From positions 1 through 64,000 of the forward strand of contig CAMLLD010000002.1 of assembly GCA_946480785.1 (NCBI GenBank): 64,000 nucleotides of DNA, in the 5' to 3' direction. The notes under the pieces were generated by a model. It was given only the letters and a program-made list of their open reading frames with translations, was not told where the DNA came from and did no database searches. Of this stretch, positions 27,401 through 32,600 are shown piece after piece. The stretch's first letter is position 1, and every line of letters starts with the position of its first letter. The translations under genes were made by a program, and so were the position numbers. Source of the stretch: an uncultured Blastocatellia bacterium. GTDB taxonomy: Bacteria; Acidobacteriota; Blastocatellia; Pyrinomonadales; Pyrinomonadaceae.

Positions 27401-29693
27401 CAAACAGAAGGTGCTTCAGCCCGCGAAAGGCTGCCGGAAGCTCACGCACCATGTGGTTGAAAAGGGCCGTCGTCAGGAACAGAACAGTGACGCCGTGCGC
27501 TTCGAGTTGTGCAGCCAACGCTTGCGGCGCGAGCGCCACGTCCTTCTCGATGATGACGAGCAGCGCGCCCGATAACAGCGCACCCCAGATCTCGAAGGTC
27601 GCAGCGTCAAAGGAACTGTTCGAGACCTGGGCCACCACGTCCGAATCGTCAAGCGTGATGTAGTTCGTGCCGCGGACGAGGTTGTGAACCGCGCCGTGTG
27701 TGACCGCGACGCCCTTCGGCTGGCCTGTGGAACCCGAGGTATAGATGACGTACGCGAGGTGCTCGCTGGAGTTGTTGCTGTCGAGATCCGTCGTCGGTAA
27801 GGCAGACCACAACTCGCTCTCGGTGTCCAGACACAGCGGTCGCGCGTGGACCATCAATGACGAATGACGAGGAACGATGGCCGAATGCGTAAGAATGATC
27901 GGAAGCGATAAGTCGTTGACGATAAACGCGAGGCGCTCGGTCGGATACTCGGGATCGAGTGGAACGTAAGCGCCGCCTGCTTTGAGAATGGCGAGCATCG
28001 CGACCACCATCTCGCTGGAGCGATTCAGGCAAACGCCGACCGGCGTTTCCGTCGCGACTCCGAGTTGTCGTAAGTAGTGGGCCAACTGGTTGGCGCGGCT
28101 GTTCAGCTCGTCATAGGAAACGTCCTGGTTCTGAAATCTAAGCGCCGGCGCCTCGGGAGAGAAGAACGCCTGATCCTCGAAGAGCTGGTGAATACAGCGA
28201 GCGTGCTGATACGTCGCCTGGGTGTCGTTGCGGTCGACGAGTAGTTGCTGCCGCTCGTCGCTGCTCAGGAGCTCGAGTTGTGAAATACGCTGCTCCGGAT
28301 TGTTTACGGCCGAGGTGAGTAACCGCTCGAAGTGCGTCACCATGCGCCGGATCGTGCTCGACTCAAAGATGTCAGTGCTGTATTGCAGGTCGACCCTGAT
28401 CCGCTCTCCGTCGACGACCAGGAGAGTCAGATCCAGCTTTGATAACGATTGTTCTTCGATACCGCCACCGACGGCGAGTTCCGGTAGTTCCAGGTGGTCC
28501 GTGAGCGCGTACTGAATCACCAGCTTCACCTGGAAAATAGGCGCGTGGCTGAGGTTGCGATCCGGGTGCAACATATCAACCACTTTCTCAAACGGCGCGT
28601 CCTGATGCGCATACCCGTTCAACGTCACTTCTTTCACCCGGTCGAGCAATTCGTTGAAGGTTGGATTACCATCGAGATCCGCGCGCACTACAACTTGATT
28701 CACGAAGAAGCCGATAAGCAATTCGGTCAGGTCGTGATTACGATTAGCGACGTCTGTGCCCACCAGAAAATCCGTCTGGCCGCTGTACCTCGACAACAAA
28801 ATCTCGTAAGCAGCCAGCATCATCATGAACAGCGTCACGCCTTTGCCTCGCCCTAAGGCTCGCAACTGCTGCGTGAGCTCGGCGGAGAGCATTACGGACT
28901 CATGCGCTCCATGTCCCGTGAATACCGCGGGACGCTGGCGATCGGCCGGCAACGCCAACACATGGGGCGCATCCGCCAGATGTTGTCGCCAGTAGTCCAG
29001 ATGTCGTTCGAGCACTGGTCCAGTGATCCATTGGCGCTGCCAAATGGCGAAGTCAGCATATTGGTACGGCAATTCGGCGAGCGGGGATGGGCGACCTGCG
29101 GCGAAGGCTGAGTAGAGCTCGGAGATTTCGCGGGTCAGTATGTCCAGCGACCAGGCGTCGGAGATGATGTGATGTGTCGTAAGCACGATCGCGTGGTCGT
29201 ATTCACTGACTCGCAGCACCACCACACGCAGCAATGGACCATGCGCCAGATCGAAGGGCCGCAGTCGCTGTTCAGGTGAGAGTTTTGCTACCAGTCTCTC
29301 GCGTTCACTTACGGGTAATCCTTCCAGATCGATAACGTGGGGTTTCAGTTTGATCTCCGAAGAGATCTGCATTGGTTCGTCGGCCACGAGCTCAAACTTC
29401 GTCCGCAGTACTTCGTGTCGCCTTACCACTTCATTCAACACCTGCTCGAGCAGCGGAAGGTTGAGCTTTCCAGTCATCCGCAACGCTTCCATGCAGTTGT
29501 AGGCGGGATTGTTAGGATCCAACTGCGCGACGAACCAGAGACGCTGTTGCGCAAATGAGAGCGGGCAAGGCTCTCCCGGAACGCGCTTCGGGATTGCCTG
29601 TTGCTTGCCTGCCTTCTTCGCTTTCAGCTCGTACGCAAGTTTCGCCAACTGCTCGGGAGAGAGATTAGCGATTTGACTGGACAGAGTATTCAT
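18483..29693 (-). CDS. NRPS5: C-A(Ile)-PCP-C-A(Val)-PCP-C-A(?)-PCP-C
   Basis: 3736 residues. C1 spans about 45-480 (HHIISDA). A1 spans 495-1040 with pocket D696 A697 F700 F L G V T F K, which I recall as an Ile code. PCP1 is 1055-1120 (LGGDSI). C2 is 1140-1590 and begins DAYPLTAMQAGMLFHS, with HHAILDG. A2 spans 1610-2095 with pocket DAFWLGGTFK, a Val code. PCP2 has its serine at 2147 (GGHS). C3 is 2200-2640 (HHIITDE). A3 is about 2660-3160 with pocket D P W Y I G S I A K, which I cannot assign. PCP3 is about 3175-3250. C4 (about 3270-3700, HHIVSDA) has no A domain after it and should serve NRPS6. A1 carries an unusual linker (about 950-1000, ...LECGALAPPLAKAPTSRRT...) encoded by a palindromic DNA repeat. 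There is no epimerization domain. The start lies 1 base after the hydroxylase stop. Confidence 0.93.
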   Translation of the reverse strand: MNTLSSQIANLSPEQLAKLAYELKAKKAGKQQAIPKRVPGEPCPLSFAQQRLWFVAQLDPNNPAYNCMEALRMTGKLNLPLLEQVLNEVVRRHEVLRTKFELVADEPMQISSEIKLKPHVIDLEGLPVSERERLVAKLSPEQRLRPFDLAHGPLLRVVVLRVSEYDHAIVLTTHHIISDAWSLDILTREISELYSAFAAGRPSPLAELPYQYADFAIWQRQWITGPVLERHLDYWRQHLADAPHVLALPADRQRPAVFTGHGAHESVMLSAELTQQLRALGRGKGVTLFMMMLAAYEILLSRYSGQTDFLVGTDVANRNHDLTELLIGFFVNQVVVRADLDGNPTFNELLDRVKEVTLNGYAHQDAPFEKVVDMLHPDRNLSHAPIFQVKLVIQYALTDHLELPELAVGGGIEEQSLSKLDLTLLVVDGERIRVDLQYSTDIFESSTIRRMVTHFERLLTSAVNNPEQRISQLELLSSDERQQLLVDRNDTQATYQHARCIHQLFEDQAFFSPEAPALRFQNQDVSYDELNSRANQLAHYLRQLGVATETPVGVCLNRSSEMVVAMLAILKAGGAYVPLDPEYPTERLAFIVNDLSLPIILTHSAIVPRHSSLMVHARPLCLDTESELWSALPTTDLDSNNSSEHLAYVIYTSGSTGQPKGVAVTHGAVHNLVRGTNYITLDDSDVVAQVSNSSFDAATFEIWGALLSGALLVIIEKDVALAPQALAAQLEAHGVTVLFLTTALFNHMVRELPAAFRGLKHLLFGGEAVEPMWVRKVLETGPPQRLLHVYGPTETTTFATWYEVASVDEQAHLVPIGRPLTNVQVYLLDEQLRPVPVGVQGELYIGGAGLARGYANQPALTAARFVPHPFSTRGGERLYRTGDYVRWSAEGALEFVGRVDTQVKLRGYRIEPGEVEVVLRQHASVNDCAVVMRQEADGQKYLVAYLVANAAAANGYGESTALDQFALSASLECGALAPPLAKAPTSRRTPGSRSTQPESTVELRSYLRERLPEFMVPAAMVTLESLPMTPSGKVDRRELAAWEVHVGSERPYVPPRTTTEELLCDIWQAVLHAEQVGIEDNFFDLGGDSILTIQVIARSRAAGLELSVRQLFEHQTVRELAQALDCAHESCAPVVETAPFSMISDADRAALPAGVVDAYPLTAMQAGMLFHSELDPEAGLYHDIFSFHLRTALNSDALRAALQRMIDLHPVLRTSFNLSDFSEPLQLVHEQVAVPLRIGDLRGLSPAEQEEYLAEWLATEKQHRFDWRNPPLLRFQVDRRSADSFQFSFSFHHAILDGWSVATMLTELFNDYSVVQTDDRAPLSASFRDFVAAEQDALESAEARQYWTTVLSESEPSRVPRVGDSAGLSRNAGMAGHDVAISPELSFQLQELARTAGVPLKTVLLAAHLRVLSLLTGSSDVLTGIASHGRPETADGERVLGLFLNMLPFRRKLASGTWLQLVQDTFAAERELLPFRRYPMAQMQQDLGNDAPLFEIIFNFVHFHVYEELQNVSGLEVLGFNGVADTNYTLAVDFSLEAGSQIRLELRYDAAELSGEQIQAMSGYYERALQAMSTNPHLRYDSCQLLSESELRRQLEDWNHRTPAFPHTRFIHQLFAEQVAATPEAVAIEFEGDRLSYAQLNERANQLAHHLRAGGVGTESIVGVMLERSPDMIVSVLGVLKAGGAYLPLDPDYPQERLAFMLQDAGVRTVLTHTALSHRLPDNEANVICLDEAWAEISTLSKENVESSITADNLAYITYTSGSTGQPKGVQVVHRGVVRLVKENDYAHFGADEVFLQFAPLTFDASTFEIWGALLNGGRLVIVPPGQTTLAELGQVLKTHHVTVLWLTAGLFNLMVDEQLDELRGLRQLLAGGDALSVSHVERFLREAHLCKLINGYGPTENTTFTCCYLMNAATEFSRSVPIGRPIANTQVYILDENLRLVATGARGELLTGGDGLARGYLNHPELTAERFVPHPFSSQPGARLYRTGDWARFLANGDIEFLGRVDNQAKIRGFRIEPGEIEAVLRGHAQVREAAVVLNEMDGDKRLVAYVVGDAQTVELREYLKERLPDYMVPSFLVQLDEIPLTPHGKIDRRALPEPESIFAEETEYEAPRTPTEELLAELWANVLRVSRVGINDNFFALGGHSLLAIQLVSRIRETFGVELPLRELFERRNIAELAQCVDDLIRASHELLMPPLQPANRADAVPVSFAQQRLWVLDQLVPENIAYNVADALRLRGDLNLVALEQTINEIVRRHEAVRTTFPAVAGAPIQVITPFQRLPLPLIDLSSLPDEDREAQAVRVGSVEAQRPFDLQSGPLLRVTLLRLRADDHVLLFSMHHIITDEWSMSILGGEVATLYDAFTSGNASPLPELAIQFGDYAVWQRQWLSGDTLARQLNYWTSKLRDVPALSGLPSDYPRPKVQLTEGALATHILDAQLTADLKSLAQQANATLYMTIMAAFHALLHRYSQQPTVVTGTVVTNRPRIETESLIGFFVNTLAIRSDFDDDPTFAAYLSRLRKHALEAYAHRDLPFEVLVDELQLARDLSYHPLFQVMFSWEEAAPDRLTLTGLELGTIEVENHTSQFDLTLKVGEVDGRLRCTMQYNTALFEAGTIRRMLVQFERLLASAVSNPEQHISELELLNSAERRQLMDQWNDTRAAYDLDHCVHQLFEAQAARTPNATAAILDGEQLSYEALNRSANQLAHYLQARGVGPDVPVGVLLEHSLETLIVLLAICKAGGAYVPLDPEYPDERLRFMARDAGLELLVTQAKLTNRVAGKLQSIRVDLDWPEIANESETNPPHLAGTSNLAYIIYTSGSTGTPKGAMVTHGGMLNCLQWMQQRYALTEHDAFLMHTSLNFDPSVWEVFWPLMVGGRVVIAPAGMLESSALLSYMATQSVSCAYFVPSQLGVLVQEQRLSECRSLRYVISGGEKLPLVVLREFQELSGAELHHSYGPTEASIAATEWTCEPGAKRVLMGRPIGNTQVYVLDRHMEQLPEGVPGELYIGGLGVGRGYQGRAELTAAQFVPDEFSGEEGARLYRTGDLVRYLADGQIEFLGRADGQIKVRGHRIELGEIEAALRQLPGISNAAAVVQDDKASGKRIVGYVVAEAGVDVKVDQLSGQLKQLLPDFMLPAVVVALEALPLTASGKVDRRELAAREVHVESNRAYVAPRTLTEKLLATLWSSVLKVNEVGANDNFFELGGHSLLAIQLITRIRETFSKEIAVRHFFEKPTLAELAEVVDAALRQIEPMSIPKLAPASSNVDLPLSFAQRRLWLLDQLEANRNIYNLPGGLRFSGPLNFIALEQALAEVFRRHKALSARFVTRDGQPRQLIAATDPVFLPIVDLSGLSETNRASTVDRLSVEEARRPFDLARGPLLRVCLIRLSDEDHIGLFTMHHIVSDAWSMSLLLNEVTRLYTAFNRGEVSPLPELKIQYHDFAVWQQTYLAGELLAEQLNYWQQQLADAPVLLNLPVDRARPAIQSYNGGQQSLMLPAQITDDLNELCRRENMTQYMITLASFQLLLSWYSGQDDILVGAPIAGRDQIETEALVGFFVNTLVLRTRLSGNPDFREVLRRVRETLLGAYAHQNVPFETLVETLMPERSLAHSPLFQVVVGLENIPVTAKTNGDLAFADFPRKLQATHYDLELTIVQAQEGLFTTLTYNTDLFDAATIRRMLNLWHRLLAYLIAHPEADLTVIYEQLNELDQQERLAAEVEFKHDALQQLKKTKRRVVTHVQ
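26710..26796. repeat. Palindromic interspersed repeat inserted in frame in NRPS5
   Basis: An 87-base element. Outer arms 26710-26732 and 26774-26796 are inverted copies matching at 21 of 23 positions (core TGGAGTGCG / CGCACTCCA). Two hairpins lie inside: CGCCGAC-TT-GTCGGCG at 26731-26746 and GCGGTGC-TAAG-GCACCGC at 26759-26776. This double-hairpin layout looks like a REP/MITE-type mobile palindrome. It is 29 codons long and keeps the reading frame, adding a low-complexity Pro/Ala/Arg/Ser loop to the first adenylation domain. No second copy was noticed in the window. Confidence 0.7.
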
Positions 29694-29694
29694 T

Positions 29695-30729
29695 TCACAC
29701 CATCACTCGCATTTCGCACCCGCCACGTGAACCATGTGACTTTCTCAGGTCCCTCGTAAGGTTGATTCGCTTGAGCCAGCGATCCGTGCCGTCATACCGC
29801 GCCTTGAATGCTTTTCTGCCGTGCACGATCCGGTAGTTGTCGATGAAGAAACAGTCGCCTGGTTGCAAAACGATTTCCTGCAGATTGTCATCGATGGTTT
29901 GGGCCAAAGCATTCAGCGCGGCTTTTGCTTCATCGTCGAGTGGCGTTGTGAAGTACGGATCGAGACGAATGTAAGGCGCTTGCCGGCTGCCGAACAGCAT
30001 CGGCACTGGCGGCGGTGCGCTGTTGAGCTGTTTGATCTTCTCGTAAGCAGTGTCGAGAACTTCATTGCCACCATGCTCTCGCTCCTGCTTGCGCAAGTCT
30101 GACTCATTCTTCTCCAGGTGAGACTCGTCCGGTTTGATGAGATAACGCGGCTCGAACAGAACATCGAGCTGCTCCTCAGACAGCCGCGAGACGTCCGGGG
30201 CGCCAATCAACGTCCCGACGCTGTCCGGGTTGCGCAGGCACATCAGTCCGAGGTAATCGGCGCGGTAAGGATGAAAGGCGTCCTCACTATGCCACCAAAG
30301 CATTTGTTCGCTGCCGGAGCCGAGCTGGTCGTATCTGTCGGCCTCGATCGGAAACACGTCGTGCATCAGATAGCCGTCCTGTTGCGTGGACCATGCAAAC
30401 GCGTCACCGAGCAGCGAACCGTACAGCACAAACATGATCTGCTCTCTCAGTGAGACTGCGGTGTCCTCCTTCCATTTCCAGTGTGCCGGGGTCTTGCCGA
30501 GTCTCGTGTTGTCGATCGGATAGCCTGAGATCACGCACACTCCGTCCGCAGGCTCCTGGAGTTTGAAGTCAGTCAGAAACTCTCGAATGCGTCGCGGCAA
30601 CTCGTGTGCGTAAACAGTTGCGCGCCGTATGAACTGCGGCTCCTCAACCGACTTATGTTCCAACGCAATCTCCTGCGTCAGAGCTTGCACAGCCGCGACT
30701 TCATGGGCGGCTAAAGACAGTGCCCACAT
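29695..30729 (-). CDS. VioC/AsnO-type Fe(II)/2-oxoglutarate oxygenase, probable arginine beta-hydroxylase
   Basis: 344 residues. The metal triad is H147-x-E149 (LWWHSEDAFHPYRADYLGL) and H303 (IVHGRKAF), with R311 or R317 available for 2-oxoglutarate. The segment WHSEDAFHPYRADYLGLMCL followed by RNPD is typical of the clavaminate-synthase-like group that includes the arginine 3-hydroxylase VioC of viomycin and AsnO. The next gene upstream encodes a VioD-like capreomycidine synthase, which uses 3-hydroxyarginine, so Arg is the best substrate guess. Asn hydroxylation is the main alternative, as Asn is also predicted in the peptide. The stop is 1 base before the NRPS5 start. The start ATG at 30729 is preceded by an AAGGAGG-like site. 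Confidence 0.82.
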   Translation of the reverse strand: MWALSLAAHEVAAVQALTQEIALEHKSVEEPQFIRRATVYAHELPRRIREFLTDFKLQEPADGVCVISGYPIDNTRLGKTPAHWKWKEDTAVSLREQIMFVLYGSLLGDAFAWSTQQDGYLMHDVFPIEADRYDQLGSGSEQMLWWHSEDAFHPYRADYLGLMCLRNPDSVGTLIGAPDVSRLSEEQLDVLFEPRYLIKPDESHLEKNESDLRKQEREHGGNEVLDTAYEKIKQLNSAPPPVPMLFGSRQAPYIRLDPYFTTPLDDEAKAALNALAQTIDDNLQEIVLQPGDCFFIDNYRIVHGRKAFKARYDGTDRWLKRINLTRDLRKSHGSRGGCEMRVMV

Positions 30730-30785
30730 ATTTCCTCCTTAGTGTTGAGCCGATTGAGGCGAGGATTCTTTGCGTAGCGAAATAC

Positions 30786-31928
30786 TCAGACCGCTACTGC
30801 TGCTGTTTGTTTAGAACCGCCATAGGCGTGGAAGTGTGCAGACAGACGCGACAGTCCTTCAGTTAATTCCGCAGTCGCGCAGCCAAATCCCAGCCGGACA
30901 TGGTTTGCACAACCGAAACTCGTTCCCGGTACTAGAAGCACGCTGTATTCGTGAGCTAATTCCCGGCAGAACTCTTCGACGTCGTCAATGTTATGTAACT
31001 TCATGAAGACGCAGACGCCGCCTTGCGGGCGAACGAGGCTGACGAACTCACTGTGACTGTCGACCCACGTTAAGAGTAGTTGCAGATTGTGACGTGCCTG
31101 GGCCAGGCGCGGCTTGAGCAGGAGATCGCCGTTCTCGATCGCACGAGTCGCAACGTACTCGACCAAAGGTGAGAGGTGCAGCGTGGTGTAGTCGCGCAGG
31201 CGAATCAGGCGTTCCAGCACGTCCGGCGCTGCCAGACACCAACCGACTCTCAGTCCCGGCAAGCCGTATGCTTTGGAAAGCGTGCCGAGCGTGATGGAAC
31301 GATCGTACCGCTCGCCCGGATCCGGCAACACGATATCGTCATAAGTGATATCGGCGAAGGCCGCATCCCAAACCAGATAGGCGCCTGCGCCTGCGGCCAG
31401 CGCGATCAACTCATTCATTTCAGCCGGTGTCAGTGACGCGCCGGTCGGGTTGTGAGGAAAATTCGCGACGATCATGCGCGTTTGTGGTCCAATCAGATCT
31501 CGAGCTTCGCTCAAGTCCGGCCGGAACGAGTTTTCAAAGCGCAGTCGCCAGCGCTTCAGTTTGCATCCGATCGTTTCAGCAATCGAGAACAGTTGCTGGT
31601 AAGACGGGTCAAGCACGACGACTTCATCGCCGGGCTTAAGCAATGAGTGCATAACGAGATAGTTCGCTTCACTCGAACCATTCGTAGCCATCACGCGCTC
31701 CGCGTTGCCGTTGGCCCAACGGTTGCCGATAGCCTGGCGCAACTCCGGATCGCCGAGCGTCCTGCTGTCATGCAGCTCTATGCGATCGAGATCATCCGGC
31801 GTGATGTTGAAGAGCTGCCGTAACTCTCCGATGGAAAAAGGCTGAACCCCACTGGAGCTGAGATCGAGCTCCGTGTCGAAGTAATAAGCCCGCATCCAGT
31901 ACTCGAGATGAGCCGGTACGACTTCCAT
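30786..31928 (-). CDS. Capreomycidine-synthase-like PLP enzyme (VioD type)
   Basis: 380 residues from the ATG at 31928, which has GAAAGGCGG upstream; a GTG at 31934 would add two residues. It is a fold-type I aminotransferase-like enzyme. SSSGVQPFSIGELRQL near the N-terminus, NGSSEANYLVMHSLLKPGDE, NFPHNPTG, the PLP-lysine region LGTLSKAYGLPGLRVGWC, and RDYTTLHLSPLVE all closely resemble my recollection of VioD, which cyclises 3-hydroxy-L-arginine to capreomycidine in viomycin biosynthesis. The adjacent downstream gene is a VioC-like oxygenase, giving the two-step route Arg, hydroxy-Arg, capreomycidine. The gene follows the split adenylation/PCP gene by 42 bases, so the amino acid is probably loaded by the NRPS3/NRPS4 module. 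A streptolidine-type (OrfR) reaction is an alternative. Confidence 0.85.
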   Translation of the reverse strand: MEVVPAHLEYWMRAYYFDTELDLSSSGVQPFSIGELRQLFNITPDDLDRIELHDSRTLGDPELRQAIGNRWANGNAERVMATNGSSEANYLVMHSLLKPGDEVVVLDPSYQQLFSIAETIGCKLKRWRLRFENSFRPDLSEARDLIGPQTRMIVANFPHNPTGASLTPAEMNELIALAAGAGAYLVWDAAFADITYDDIVLPDPGERYDRSITLGTLSKAYGLPGLRVGWCLAAPDVLERLIRLRDYTTLHLSPLVEYVATRAIENGDLLLKPRLAQARHNLQLLLTWVDSHSEFVSLVRPQGGVCVFMKLHNIDDVEEFCRELAHEYSVLLVPGTSFGCANHVRLGFGCATAELTEGLSRLSAHFHAYGGSKQTAAVAV

Positions 31929-31970
31929 GAGCACACCGCCTTTCGTTTTGATTTAGTTGTTGGGTGTTGG

Positions 31971-32567
31971 TTATGCCTGGCCGAGGGCGGAGAGAGCCTG
32001 GGCCATGTCTTCGCTGTCGATCTGTTCGATCTGGCTCTGTACGATCACCGGCGCGAGCAGCGCGATCGTAGGAGCTTCAAACAGCGCGCGCAACGGAATA
32101 TCGACATGGAAGTGTTCCCGCAACTGAAACATCAGGCGCGTCGCGAGGAGTGAATGGCCGCCGAGATCGAAGAAGTTGTCGGTGATACCAACGCGCTCGA
32201 CTTTCAGGACCTCGCTCCAGAGGCCCGCTAACTCTTCTTCCAGTTGCGTTCTGGGCGCGACGAAGTTGTCGTCGATCGCAGCGCGCTTGGGCGGTTCGGA
32301 GAGACGCTGGCGATCGATTTTTCCGTTCGTTGTGAGCGGCAAAGAGTCGAGCGGAACGAAAGTATCCGGCACCATGTAAGCCGGCGTTTGTCCTTTCAGA
32401 TATTCGCGCAGCGGCGTGGTATCCCGCGTGCCGTTTTTCATAACGACGTAGGCGACAAGTTGCTTGTCCGCATCGGCAGTCGATCCATTTTTGTGCTGGT
32501 CCAGCCACACAGCCAGCAGACTCTGTTTATTCGGCGTAAGCTTCGCAAAACGTTCCATTGTGTTCAT
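31971..32567 (-). CDS. NRPS4: free-standing adenylation C-subdomain plus PCP
   Basis: 198 residues from the ATG at 32567, which is preceded by AGAAAGG; an in-frame TTG at 32594 would add nine residues. The first 25 residues (MERFAKLTPNKQSLLAVWL) look like an NRPS N-terminal docking helix. Residues 35-90 are the missing part of an adenylation domain: KQLVAYVV, TPLREYLKGQTPAYMVPDTF, and the a10 motif LPLTTNGKIDRQ with the catalytic lysine K83. Residues 105-180 form a PCP (FFDLGGHSLL, S139). NRPS3, which ends 33 bases upstream, stops with an adenylation domain that lacks exactly these parts. The two polypeptides should therefore assemble into one working module. The reading frame and ribosome site argue against a simple sequencing error. 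Confidence 0.85.
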   Translation of the reverse strand: MNTMERFAKLTPNKQSLLAVWLDQHKNGSTADADKQLVAYVVMKNGTRDTTPLREYLKGQTPAYMVPDTFVPLDSLPLTTNGKIDRQRLSEPPKRAAIDDNFVAPRTQLEEELAGLWSEVLKVERVGITDNFFDLGGHSLLATRLMFQLREHFHVDIPLRALFEAPTIALLAPVIVQSQIEQIDSEDMAQALSALGQA

Positions 32568-32600
32568 AGAATTCTCAACCTTTCTTAGCCACAAAAGGCT